Shown: positions 52,454-60,600 of the stretch, piece after piece
How the letters are laid out: each line of letters starts with the position of its first letter
How positions within the stretch are numbered: position 1 is the stretch's first letter
NCBI GenBank assembly: GCA_025363015.1
Contig: JANYEQ010000124.1
Location: forward strand, 29,638-93,637
Length of the DNA: 64,000 nucleotides
Source of the DNA: Bacteroidota bacterium
GTDB taxonomy: Bacteria > Bacteroidota > Bacteroidia > B-17B0 > Aurantibacillaceae
Direction of reading: 5' to 3'
The notes under the pieces: model-generated
What the model saw: the letters and a program-made list of their open reading frames with translations, nothing else
Database searches by the model: none
Told to the model about the DNA's origin: nothing
Translations under genes and position numbers: made by a program

Positions 52454-54535
52454 TTAAATCCTAATTCCAACAACCGTAACATCATCTACCTGCTCTAAAT
52501 TTCCTCTCCAGTTATTTAATGAAGTAGAAAGTTTTTCCTTTTGTTCTTGCATTGGTAAATATGCAATTGAAATAAACAATTCTTTTAATTGTTTATACAT
52601 AAACTTCTTTCCTTTCGGTCCTCCAAATTGGTCAGGCATACCATCGGTTATAGAATAAACCAAATCTCCCTTTTGAAGTTCTACTGTGCGCTGAGTAAAT
52701 GATATAGAATCCTTATCGTGCTTTCCAATTGGCATTTTATCATAAGGAAATTCTAACAATCCGTTTTCTCGCACAATCCAAACAGGATTATTGGCTGCTG
52801 CATACGTGAATTTATTGTTTTTAAAATCAAAACTTATCAAACTTCCATCCATACCATCTTTACCTCCGTTGGCACTTCCATCTTTTTTCAAGCGTTCAAT
52901 AATTGTTTTGCGGGTATCATTTAATATTTCGGCTGGATGCGTAAAACCATCTTTTACTGCAGACTCTAAACTTGTAATGTTTAATAAACTCATAATTGCT
53001 CCTGGCACCCCGTGACCTGTGCTATCGGCAATTGCCAGAACAAAGTTGCCATTACTTAATTTACTAGCCCAATAAAAATCGCCGCTTACAATAGCTTTTG
53101 GTTTAAAAAAAACAAAATAATCGTTTAAATTTTCTGCAAGCATTTCGTTAGTTGCAATAAAACTTCGTTGTATTCTTTCTGCGTAATTAATACTATCTGT
53201 TATTTCTTTGTGTTTTTCTTCTACCAAATGTAAAAGTTGATCGCTCCTCTTCTTTTCTTTATTAATTTTATTTCGTTGAAAAAAGAACAATGATGCCGCA
53301 AGCAATACCAAAATAAAGCCTCCTATAAACCCATTACGAAGATTTTTTTGACTTTGAATTTCGTTTTGAATGATGATATCCTTTCTTTCTTGCGCTTCTT
53401 TTGTTAATGCTTCTTTCTTATCAAAATCATACTGCATTTGTTGTTGCGTCATTTTTTTTATATTCTCTTCACTAAATACACTATCGCGAAGCACAACTGA
53501 TAATTTAAAATAGTCTAGTGCTTTTTTATAATTGCCTTGCTCTTGCTCTAACTCTGCTAAACTTGCATAGCAACCTTGGCGCTTGGTAATACTATTTGAC
53601 CTTGTTGCAAGTTCCAGAGCCTTGTTTAGATTTACACTTGCATCGTTATACTTTTTTTGTGACATATTTAAGTGAGACAATAAAATATATGTACCTACCA
53701 TCCCTTCTTTTTGTCCTGATTCTTCTAATATAATAAGGGCAATCTTTAGACATTTTTCTGCCTCTACAAAATTACCTTGTCTTCTATAAAGTTCACTCAT
53801 CGTACCTAGATTATTAGTTTTCCAAAACCTATTTCCCATTTCTTCATTAATTTTTAAGGCAGTTTGTAAAAAGGTCATAGCCTCTGGTTTACCTTGATAC
53901 ATGTAGATCGAGCCAACATTGTGACTAACGGCGGCAATCATTCTTTTTTCTCCCGCTTCTTCAAACACTTTTAAAGCCGGCAGCAAATACTTAAGTCCTT
54001 CGGTTAAATTTTGATTTTGATAATAGATGTTCCCGATATTCGTATTGCTTCTGGCAATACCTATTTTATCTTTTAATTGTTCGCGAATTTTTAGTGAGGC
54101 AAGGTAATTTTTTTTAGCCTCCAGAAAGTTACCCATGTCTTCGTAACAATAACCTATACTACTGTATGTTTGTCCAACATCTGACATTAAAAAAAGTTCT
54201 TTCCTAATAGCTAAAGATTTTTTAAACCAAACAATTGCTTCAAGGTGTTCTGCTTTATAATTATAAGCGCTCCCAATTGAAAAATAAGCATTTGCTTTCC
54301 CTTTTTTATAGTTTAGTTTTTCTGAGAGAATCAGCGATTTTTTGGCAAAATCTAATGATTTTTCGAGATCGAATTCTAAATAAATAGTTGAAATTTTATT
54401 CAGAAGATTTGATTTAGACGTGTCATCCTTAGTGAATTTAGCAACCTTCTGTAATGAGTCTATAAGTTTTAAATTTTGTGAAAAAACAGAAAGCGTTAAA
54501 TTACAAAAGAGCAATAAAAATAATTTTGTTCTCAT
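52454..54535 (-). CDS. TPR sensor with SpoIIE phosphatase domain
   Basis: A 693-residue protein starting at the ATG at 54535, which gives a clean signal peptide (MRTKLFLLLFCNL, ending SVFSQ); the longer frame adds ten unlikely residues. It has about eight tetratricopeptide repeats (about 40-360), a membrane helix (about 400-420, GFIGGFILVLLAASLFFF), a coiled linker with ITDSINYAERIQRSF, and a complete SpoIIE/PP2C domain: AIVSGDFYWASKL, ADSTGHGVPGAIMSLL, DGMDGSLISF and SITDGMPDQFGG. It is the full-length counterpart of the truncated proteins at 31205 and 32633. No SiaB or SiaC gene adjoins it, so its substrate may be encoded elsewhere. Confidence 0.93.
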   Translation of the reverse strand: MRTKLFLLLFCNLTLSVFSQNLKLIDSLQKVAKFTKDDTSKSNLLNKISTIYLEFDLEKSLDFAKKSLILSEKLNYKKGKANAYFSIGSAYNYKAEHLEAIVWFKKSLAIRKELFLMSDVGQTYSSIGYCYEDMGNFLEAKKNYLASLKIREQLKDKIGIARSNTNIGNIYYQNQNLTEGLKYLLPALKVFEEAGEKRMIAAVSHNVGSIYMYQGKPEAMTFLQTALKINEEMGNRFWKTNNLGTMSELYRRQGNFVEAEKCLKIALIILEESGQKEGMVGTYILLSHLNMSQKKYNDASVNLNKALELATRSNSITKRQGCYASLAELEQEQGNYKKALDYFKLSVVLRDSVFSEENIKKMTQQQMQYDFDKKEALTKEAQERKDIIIQNEIQSQKNLRNGFIGGFILVLLAASLFFFQRNKINKEKKRSDQLLHLVEEKHKEITDSINYAERIQRSFIATNEMLAENLNDYFVFFKPKAIVSGDFYWASKLSNGNFVLAIADSTGHGVPGAIMSLLNITSLESAVKDGFTHPAEILNDTRKTIIERLKKDGSANGGKDGMDGSLISFDFKNNKFTYAAANNPVWIVRENGLLEFPYDKMPIGKHDKDSISFTQRTVELQKGDLVYSITDGMPDQFGGPKGKKFMYKQLKELFISIAYLPMQEQKEKLSTSLNNWRGNLEQVDDVTVVGIRI

Positions 54536-54877
54536 ACTGTTAAAGAAAATATAAATTAAAAACACATCCTACATCAAAATAATACCAATGCTAAAGTAGT
54601 ATTTATATTTTACTAAATTTAAATAGTTAAAAATGCGAATTTAGGTTCGTTTTTTGTATTGTAGTTCTCTATTCAATTAAATAAAAATAAATTCTGTTTC
54701 GCTTGTATCACCCATTTATCAGATGGCTTAAATCGAAATAAAAAATCGACTTCTCTTTTTAAAAAGAAAAGTCACCTAGAGTAAATCAGTAGAATCAAAA
54801 CAGCTTTAATAAACAAACCCCCTCAATTTCCATTAAGGGGGTTGTTTAATTATAATGTAAAGAATAGTTTATGAAGC
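54536..54877. other. Non-coding gap with a mismatch palindrome
   Basis: 342 bases between the ice-binding protein gene and the TPR-SpoIIE gene, both on the minus strand. Apart from the terminator at 54816 it holds a 26-base near-palindrome (54748-54773, GACTT-C-TCTTTTT with its complement, one mismatched pair) that may act as a second stop or a processing site. No reading frame is supported. Confidence 0.5.
54816..54843 (-). terminator. Terminator after the ice-binding protein gene
   Basis: An 8-base GC stem (AACCCCCT with AGGGGGTT) around a 12-base loop, about 35 bases past the stop codon; on the minus strand it is followed by a T-containing tail. A single-base bulge would allow the stem to extend further. 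Confidence 0.75.
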
Positions 54878-55927
54878 CTAATTCTTAATCCATCGTTTTG
54901 TTGTTCTCGCTCCTTCACCTTGAATCTGTAACATGTATATTCCAGATGGTAGGTTGGACACGTCAATCGTTTTCTCCTGTTGCATATCGCGCAGCTCAAT
55001 TGTATTGATTAGTCTTCCGTAAACATCGTAAATAATTAACACATTTAATTTAATATTGTTAGAGTTTTTAATGGTTACATAGTTCTGAGCTGGGTTTGGA
55101 TACATAGAGATGCCATTTTCAAGATCAAGATCAGCAAGGCCTAAAGTACTGTTATTATTAATACTATTGCCATCTAACGTAACTGCAGTTTGTGCTAGCG
55201 CTCTACCGTCAAAAGCTGCTCCTGTTAGTATATTTATCATTGTTTGACACAATATGATTCCTTTAAAGCTAGATGTTGTTCCAAGATTAGTTTGGCCGGC
55301 TACTTGCCAAAATATATTGGATGACTTTGCGCCTCCACTAAGAGTAATAGTGGCTCCGTTAGCTACAGTTAAGTCTTGTGCGATCTCGAAGATCCAAATA
55401 TCAGTTGCACTACCTGAGATAGTAAGGCCTCCCGCAGATATCAGAACTCCAGTACTCCATTTATAAACACCCGTAGTTAAGGTCTTTCCGGTTAGATTTC
55501 CAGTGTACAGTTCAGTAAAATTAGGTGCTCGTCCGGCTGCATCGGTATATGCAGTTTGCATATCACTCACAGCTGCAGTCATTTTTGCTGGTGTTGGGGG
55601 CGCATAATTTGACGCATAAACTCTTCCAGTAATTATAGATGAAGTTGCAAATTGACCTGAGGCATCGGCTATTAAGCCAAATCCTGTTATGGAACTGGCG
55701 TTATTAGGGCTAACACCAATATCTCCAATAATTGAAGTAGTTCCTGTATTTGAAATTCCTGATTTTGCTAGCACCACAAAACTACCAGAAGTTCCAAGAT
55801 TCACCGTCGCCGGCGAAGTTTGAGACACGGCAGAAGTAGGCATTATTAAAGCAATCGTCAGAGCCGTTCCAAGAACGCACTTCATGTTGATTAAGGCTTT
55901 TTTTGACTTTTGTGTAGAGATTTTCAT
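54878..55927 (-). CDS. DUF3494 ice-binding protein with T9SS sorting tail
   Basis: A 349-residue secreted protein: signal peptide (ending AVSQ near residue 36), then the DUF3494 ice-binding domain (about 40-265) with the diagnostic start VNLGTSGSFVVLAKSGISNTG, GDIGVSPNNASSITGF, GVYKWSTGVLISAGG, DIWIFEIAQDLTVANGATI, NIFWQVAG and FKGIILCQTMINILTGA. The C-terminus is a type A Por-secretion tail (SMYPNPAQNYVTI, IYDVYGRLI, VSNLPSGIYML). The beta-solenoid face binds ice crystals and prevents recrystallisation, so the protein should be released or surface-bound by T9SS. The gene looks visibly richer in G and C than its neighbours, consistent with the frequent horizontal transfer of this family. Confidence 0.95.
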   Translation of the reverse strand: MKISTQKSKKALINMKCVLGTALTIALIMPTSAVSQTSPATVNLGTSGSFVVLAKSGISNTGTTSIIGDIGVSPNNASSITGFGLIADASGQFATSSIITGRVYASNYAPPTPAKMTAAVSDMQTAYTDAAGRAPNFTELYTGNLTGKTLTTGVYKWSTGVLISAGGLTISGSATDIWIFEIAQDLTVANGATITLSGGAKSSNIFWQVAGQTNLGTTSSFKGIILCQTMINILTGAAFDGRALAQTAVTLDGNSINNNSTLGLADLDLENGISMYPNPAQNYVTIKNSNNIKLNVLIIYDVYGRLINTIELRDMQQEKTIDVSNLPSGIYMLQIQGEGARTTKRWIKN

Positions 55928-56325
55928 AGTTTATATTTTTTATAATGAACACCAAAGTTGCAACTTCATATTTTAAATAAGTTACACTACTATATCTTCA
56001 ATTTACATAATTCACATATTCTCAATCGCAGAATGTTTTGAATATTTTTCGAATTTAAAAAGGAAAGCGTTTTAATGTTAGTTTTTTTAAACTTGAGAAT
56101 ATATGTAGGGCAAAACTTTTGAGGAGAAAGCAGAACAATTGAAAGACTTTACTTTGAATAGCCAAAATAATTTTGCAGAGAAAGTGTATTGGCTTGCGTT
56201 AATCAATTATCATCTAATTGTATTACTCTAACTATAAACAGAAAAATTCATTCTCTGCTGAATTCCTGGCTAAAATAAAAAAACCTCTGTAACATTTAGT
56301 TATCAGAGATCTTTTTCATTTAAAT

Positions 56326-56410
56326 ATACCCCTCCCCCTCCACACCAAATATGAATAAACTCCTTAAAGATACAAGGGAGCTTGCTCGGATTTGGGAGGT
56401 GTATGAACAT
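56326..56410. repeat. Terminator-linked intergenic repeat, copy R2
   Basis: Contains CCCCTCCACACC and AAATATGAATAAACTCCTT, then AAGATACAAGGGAG, and ends GGATTTGGGAGGTGTATG. It can fold: ACACC...AAAT pairs with ATTT...GGTGT outside, CTCCTT with AAGGGAG inside. The block CCAAATATGAA plus CCTTxAAGATACAAGG is shared with copy R3, and the leading box with R1 and R3. It follows a weak hairpin, like the other copies. Confidence 0.65.
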
Positions 56411-56492
56411 CTCCTAAAAGAAACCACGTGAAGGCAATTCGTTCAAATAACGGGGCTAATATACGGCCTTGTTTTGATTCTTCTTTTAGGAG
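56411..56492. repeat. 12-bp inverted repeat with 58-bp spacer
   Basis: CTCCTAAAAGAA (56411-56422) and its perfect reverse complement TTCTTTTAGGAG (56481-56492) flank 58 bases that include CACGTG. It directly abuts repeat R2, so R2 and this pair may form one mobile or structured unit. No coding frame is inside. Confidence 0.55.
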
Positions 56493-56543
56493 GTATGATT
56501 ACAATTTGTTGAAAAGCGCAATTATCCGTTCGTTTTTTACTTT

Positions 56544-56984
56544 TTATAACTGACCTTTATAATTTGGGTCAAAATCTACCATCCATTCTATTCCATATTT
56601 GTCTCTAAACATACCAAAATATGAACCCCAAGGGCTGTCGGCTATAGACATTTCAATTTTTCCTCCTACGGAAAGTCCGCTAAATAATTTGTCAGCTTCT
56701 TCTTTACTTTCTGCACTAATTACAATTTTACTTCTATTCTCATTTTCATTTGTTCGTCCCATAATTTCTGGGACATCGTTTGCCATCAGCATACTGCCTT
56801 TACCAATAGGCAAAGCAATATGCATAATTTTGTTTTCTTCCTTTTCTGAAACAGAGAATTCAGCACTTGCAAGGTCTTTGAATCGCATAATTTTTGCGAA
56901 CTCACCGCCAAATACTGATTTGTAAAAGTTGAATGCTTCTTCGGCATTGCCGTTAAAGTTGATGTGTGGATTAATTTGTGCCAT
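56544..56984 (-). CDS. VOC-family protein (PhnB-like)
   Basis: A 146-residue vicinal-oxygen-chelate protein of the PhnB/glyoxalase-like group, with two beta-alpha-beta-beta-beta modules. It begins INPHINFNGNAEEAFNFYKS and carries GKGSMLMANDVPE and the C-terminal SPWGSYFGMFRDKYGIEWMV. It is probably cytoplasmic and dimeric; the substrate is unknown. It is the last gene of a six-gene minus-strand operon of VOC, SRPBCC and DoxX proteins facing a GlxA-type regulator, 5 bases after the DoxX gene. Confidence 0.9.
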   Translation of the reverse strand: MAQINPHINFNGNAEEAFNFYKSVFGGEFAKIMRFKDLASAEFSVSEKEENKIMHIALPIGKGSMLMANDVPEIMGRTNENENRSKIVISAESKEEADKLFSGLSVGGKIEMSIADSPWGSYFGMFRDKYGIEWMVDFDPNYKGQL

Positions 56985-56989
56985 AATTT

Positions 56990-57370
56990 TTATTTTTTAG
57001 ACATAGTTGTTTGTAAATTTTTGTGATAGTAGAGATAAGAAACTGCTAAAATTGCAAATACGATCAGTGGAAAAAAGGTTTGGCCATTTAACCCATCAAC
57101 AGCTCCATAACTAATTGTAGCAAATATAAAGTTAAATGCAAAACCTGCGTAGGCCCACTCTTTTATCTGGTTTGGTACTCGCGGAATAACTAATACTAAA
57201 ACTCCCAAAATTTTAAAAACAACTAACGCATTGCCAAAATATTCAGGATAACCCAAATGTCTTATTCCTTCTTTTGCTAATTCCGTTTGTGAAGTTAGTG
57301 CAGGCATAAGCCCTTCAAATAATGCGATAATAGCTGTAGCTGTCCAATAAATTATTTTATCTTTTTTCAT
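56990..57370 (-). CDS. DoxX-family membrane protein
   Basis: A 126-residue four-helix inner-membrane protein: IIYWTATAIIALFEGLMPAL, GYPEYFGNALVVFKILGVLVL, WAYAGFAFNFIFATISYGAV and FFPLIVFAILAVSYLYY. This is the DoxX-like (DUF4260-type) topology common in Bacteroidota small operons. The role is unknown; some relatives work with thiosulphate or detoxification systems. It lies 12 bases after one VOC gene and 5 before another. Confidence 0.87.
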   Translation of the reverse strand: MKKDKIIYWTATAIIALFEGLMPALTSQTELAKEGIRHLGYPEYFGNALVVFKILGVLVLVIPRVPNQIKEWAYAGFAFNFIFATISYGAVDGLNGQTFFPLIVFAILAVSYLYYHKNLQTTMSKK

Positions 57371-57382
57371 GATATGATTTTT

Positions 57383-57799
57383 TTAATTGTTATTATTTTT
57401 TGTGTAATTCAATATCCAGTTATTTCCAAACTTGTCTGTAAGTCCTCCAAATAATGCTCCCCAAAAAGTATCCTCTAAGGGATGGAGAGCAATGCCGCCA
57501 GCCGAAAGTTTTTCGTAAGAAGTTCTTATTTCATCTTCGCTATTACAATTTAACATTAAAGAAACAGAGTTACCTTTTGTTAAACCAATTTCGCTTACCA
57601 TATCTGAACCCATAATTATAACATCGCCACTTGTTAACTTAGCATGTAAAATATGCTCCTTCATTTGAATTGGCATTTTATTTGCCATTGGCGAATCTTC
57701 AATGGCTTGAATAAATAATTCTCCACCTAAACATTCTTTATAAAAGATCATTGCTTCGCGGCAATTACCGTTGAAAGTAAGATATGAGTTGATGTTCAT
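57383..57799 (-). CDS. VOC-family protein
   Basis: A 138-residue vicinal-oxygen-chelate protein: INSYLTFNGNCREAMIFYKE, GGELFIQAIEDSPMA, HILHAKLTSGDVIIMGSD and FWGALFGGLTDKFGNNWIL. It is a paralogue of the proteins at 56544 and 57813, with the same fold but low identity. The substrate is unknown. It is packed between the upstream VOC gene (13 bases) and DoxX (12 bases). Confidence 0.9.
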   Translation of the reverse strand: MNINSYLTFNGNCREAMIFYKECLGGELFIQAIEDSPMANKMPIQMKEHILHAKLTSGDVIIMGSDMVSEIGLTKGNSVSLMLNCNSEDEIRTSYEKLSAGGIALHPLEDTFWGALFGGLTDKFGNNWILNYTKNNNN

Positions 57800-57812
57800 C
57801 GTTTATATTTTG

Positions 57813-58235
57813 CTATGCGTTTAATAGTTTTTCAATATCGAATTTTTTCATCTGCATAAAAGCCTGCATTACTCGTGGTGCTTTTTCAGGATCGCTCATT
57901 AATTTTCCTAAAATGCTTGGGACAATTTGCCATGAAATTCCGAATTTATCATCTAGCCAACCGCATTGATTATAGACACCGCCATTGCCCAATTTTTCCC
58001 AATAGAAATCAATTTCTTCTTGTGTTTCGCAATCAATTACAAAGGATGTAGCGGGGGAGAATTTATAAAGAGGACCGCCATTTAATCCCATAAATTTTTT
58101 TTCATTCAGCTCAAAGGTTGTAACCATTGGATTGTGCGCTGTAATTTTAGAGTTAGGAAAAATAGAGCAATAGTAATCTGCTGCTGCTTTGGCTTGTCCA
58201 TCAAACCATAAACATGGATAAATTTGATTCTTCAT
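57813..58235 (-). CDS. VOC-family protein, 3-demethylubiquinone-methyltransferase-like
   Basis: A 140-residue protein of the VOC subgroup misnamed 3-demethylubiquinone methyltransferase: IYPCLWFDGQAKAAADYYCS, FELNEKKFMGLNGGP, SFVIDCETQEEIDFYWEKL and CGWLDDKFGISWQIVP are the family landmarks, and a C-terminal helix contains MQAFMQMKKFDIEKL. No S-adenosylmethionine site is present. Its start overlaps the SRPBCC gene's stop by four bases, implying coupled translation. Confidence 0.92.
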   Translation of the reverse strand: MKNQIYPCLWFDGQAKAAADYYCSIFPNSKITAHNPMVTTFELNEKKFMGLNGGPLYKFSPATSFVIDCETQEEIDFYWEKLGNGGVYNQCGWLDDKFGISWQIVPSILGKLMSDPEKAPRVMQAFMQMKKFDIEKLLNA

Positions 58236-58672
58236 TTTATTTTATTTTTATTGTTTTCAGAAATTTGTTTTACGATTTCCAATGCTTTAGGAAATACACT
58301 GCTGAAGTACTCTTTATATTCTGACTTCGTATCAATTTCAACCTTCAAGTCAGTTAGCTTATTAGATTCAGACAAAAAATATTTCTCTTTTGCACCTGAC
58401 CATTCATTAGTAATTTCTTCGCCATTTTTTAATTCGCCAAGGTGCTTAAAAACAATTTGTTCATTAATTATTATTTTTTCAATTAAGCTAAATAGGCCAC
58501 CGCCATCTTTTGAAATGAATTGAATTTTACTTCCTTCGTTCCAATCGCTAATGGCTTTGTTCCCTTCTCCAAATACAGAAGTCCATTTCGGGTAATTAGT
58601 TTCGCTCCATAAGGCTTCCCAAACCTTTTGTTTAGGAACATCAATTTTTATTGAGAATATTAATGTTTCCAT
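58232..58672 (-). CDS. SRPBCC/AHSA1-like protein
   Basis: A 146-residue helix-grip protein of the AHSA1-like SRPBCC type: FSIKIDVPKQKVWEALWSET at the N-terminus, YPKWTSVFGEGNKAISDW, EGSKIQFISKDGGG and a C-terminal helix (YFSSVFPKALEIVKQISE). A ligand-binding or stress role is inferred from the fold. It is 15 bases after the first VOC gene and overlaps the next one by four bases. Confidence 0.87.
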   Translation of the reverse strand: METLIFSIKIDVPKQKVWEALWSETNYPKWTSVFGEGNKAISDWNEGSKIQFISKDGGGLFSLIEKIIINEQIVFKHLGELKNGEEITNEWSGAKEKYFLSESNKLTDLKVEIDTKSEYKEYFSSVFPKALEIVKQISENNKNKIK

Positions 58673-58687
58673 AATTTAATTTTTTTA

Positions 58688-59092
58688 TTATTTAGGAAAT
58701 TTACTTAAATCCATATAAAAGACTTCCCACAGATGTCCATCTAAGTCTTCTAAACTTCTCTGCAACATAAAACCATAGTCTTTGGCTTCGTTTGGTTCAA
58801 CTGCCCCTGCATTCAATGCTTTTGTCATAAATTCATTCACAGCGTCAGTGCTTTCAACTGATAAAGAATTAATTACCGCTACTGTTGATTTTGTATCGGC
58901 AATTTTCCTTTTTGTAAATTCACTAAACTTTTTATGCGTTAATAGCATTACGAATATTTCATCACTTAGTGCCATACAGGCTGCGGTTTCATCAGTAAAC
59001 TGTGGATTGTTTGTAAATCCAATTGCCGTGTAAAAGTTCATTGATTTTTTTAAGTCTCCCACAGGAAGGTTGATAAAGATTTGTTTTTTCAT
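58688..59092 (-). CDS. VOC-family protein (glyoxalase/bleomycin-resistance type)
   Basis: A 134-residue VOC protein: IFINLPVGDLKKSMNFYTAI, GFTNNPQFTDETAACMALSD, FVMLLTHKKFSEF and, near the end, GFMLQRSLEDLDGHLWEVFY with the glutamate/histidine metal-ligand region of the family. It is the first gene of the VOC operon, divergent from the GlxA-type regulator with about 150 bases between them. Possible roles are methylglyoxal or antibiotic detoxification. Confidence 0.92.
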   Translation of the reverse strand: MKKQIFINLPVGDLKKSMNFYTAIGFTNNPQFTDETAACMALSDEIFVMLLTHKKFSEFTKRKIADTKSTVAVINSLSVESTDAVNEFMTKALNAGAVEPNEAKDYGFMLQRSLEDLDGHLWEVFYMDLSKFPK

Positions 59093-59242
59093 TTTTTAGA
59101 CTTTTAGTGTTATTATTTCAAATTAATGATACAAAGATAAAGAGATAATCAAAAATGTGTAAGTGGAACAAATGACAATTTTGGGAGTTGATTACGACAA
59201 GAAAATATTTTATGTTTGTATTCAATTATAAGTCATGCGCTA

Positions 59243-60226
59243 ATGAAAAAAATATCTATTTATGTTCCTGAAAATGCGGTTATAGAAGCCATAAGCCCGC
59301 CATACCGTTTGTTTACATCTGCTAATCAGTTTTTACAGGCTAGCGGTAAAAAGCCTTTATTTGATGTGGAATATGTGGGCATGAGTAACTACGTGGAAAC
59401 CAATGATGGCGAATATAGAATAAAAATAAATCGACTTATAAAAGATGTTATCAAAACTGATTTAGTGGTGTTACCTGCTATTTATGGTGATGTGGGTACT
59501 GCTATCAAAGCTAACGAACAGGCAATTCCTTGGATACAAGCCATGCACACTAAAGGAGGTGAAGTCGCTAGTTTGTGTATTGGTGCTTTTTTACTGGGCG
59601 AGACAGGTTTGGTTAATGGTAAAAAATGTTCGACTCATTGGGCTTATTATAACGAATTTAAAGAGCGCTACCCTGAAGTGGAAATTGTAGATGGTGCTGT
59701 GATTACAGACGAAGGAAAAATCTACTCAAGTGGCGGTGCTAATTCATTATGGAATTTGTTGTTGTATTTATTGGAAAAATATACGGATAGAGAAACGGCT
59801 ATCCTTGCTTCAAAATTTTTTGCCATTGATATTGATAGAGACAGTCAATCGGCATTTGCCATGTTTAGTGGGCAAAAAAACCACACCGATATTGAAATTA
59901 AAAAAGCACAAGAGTTTATTGAAGTCAATATTCAAGATAAATTTACCATTGATGAATTAGCCGATAAATATTCGATTGGTAGAAGAACATTTGAACGGAG
60001 ATTTAAAAATGCAACAAGTAATACAGTTATAGAATATATCCAACGTGTAAAAGTAGAAGCTGCTAAACGTAGTTTTGAATCAAGTCGTAAAAATATTACC
60101 GAAGTAATGTATGGCGTTGGTTACACAGACACGAAAGCCTTTCGTGATTTGTTTAAAAAAATTACTGGATTAACTCCAATTGAATATCGAAATAAGTACA
60201 ATAAAGTGCCTCAATTAACCATTTAA
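59243..60226 (+). CDS. GlxA-family transcriptional regulator
   Basis: A 327-residue regulator starting at the ATG at 59243 (MKKISIYVPENAVIEAIS); the longer frame depends on a TTG. The N-terminal DJ-1/PfpI domain (about 1-170) includes TDLVVLPAIYGD, GGEVASLCIGAFLLGETGLVNG-type nucleophile elbow with the cysteine at SLCIGAF, and STHWAYYNEFKERYP. The C-terminal AraC domain (about 215-315) has FTIDELADKYSIGRRTFERR and NITEVMYGVGYTDTKAFRDL. Regulators of this type control small detoxification operons; the divergent VOC operon is the likely target. Confidence 0.94.
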   Translation: MKKISIYVPENAVIEAISPPYRLFTSANQFLQASGKKPLFDVEYVGMSNYVETNDGEYRIKINRLIKDVIKTDLVVLPAIYGDVGTAIKANEQAIPWIQAMHTKGGEVASLCIGAFLLGETGLVNGKKCSTHWAYYNEFKERYPEVEIVDGAVITDEGKIYSSGGANSLWNLLLYLLEKYTDRETAILASKFFAIDIDRDSQSAFAMFSGQKNHTDIEIKKAQEFIEVNIQDKFTIDELADKYSIGRRTFERRFKNATSNTVIEYIQRVKVEAAKRSFESSRKNITEVMYGVGYTDTKAFRDLFKKITGLTPIEYRNKYNKVPQLTI

Positions 60227-60600
60227 TTTACTCTTAATTCAAGCATCCATTTTCAAAGCACTTTCCGAACTCGAACAAGTAACTTATTAAAAATAAATTG
60301 TTTTGGATTTTGCAGTACTTTTATCGAATTTTTGTATGATTTTCAGCGGCTTAGAATCCTGCTGCTTTTTTACAACATTGGGTTTCACACATTTTTCATC
60401 CTTACATTCCGAATTGAATGTAAAAAGTAAACATACACTTAATTGCTTTTTCATGGTGACAAAAACACCAATAAAAAAGGTCACTAAGTTTAATGCGATG
60501 AGTGATTTCTGTGTTTTTCAATTTCATGTTTCTGCGCTTCTGTCTGTTCACAAAGAAGTAGTACATTTACTGCTATATAAAAAATAAGCACATATAAGGA
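60227..60600. other. Gap between regulator and SpecificRecomb gene
   Basis: 374 bases. One minus-strand frame inside it might be a small secreted protein and is listed separately; otherwise only the promoter region of the SpecificRecomb-family gene is expected. No hairpin or repeat was noticed. Confidence 0.45.
60287..60454 (-). CDS. Possible small protein
   Basis: A 55-codon frame from the ATG at 60454: MKKQLSVCLLFTFNSEC, then Lys-rich DEKCVKPNVV and KPLKIIQKFDKSTAKSK. The start resembles a short signal peptide, but the hydrophobic core is brief and no family is recognised. It is antisense to no known gene. It may be real or chance. Confidence 0.28.
   Translation of the reverse strand: MKKQLSVCLLFTFNSECKDEKCVKPNVVKKQQDSKPLKIIQKFDKSTAKSKTIYF

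Larger units (their letters stand above)
55928..56543. other. Long gap with repeat R2 and an inverted repeat
   Basis: 616 bases between the ice-binding protein gene and the VOC operon. It contains the ice-binding gene's promoter region, a weak hairpin with CTCTG/CAGAG arms (56285-56308) followed by T residues, repeat R2 and a 12-base inverted repeat. A short frame around 56130-56230 (NNFAEKVYWLALINYH) resembles the end of a lost coding sequence, but I cannot identify it. Confidence 0.5.
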
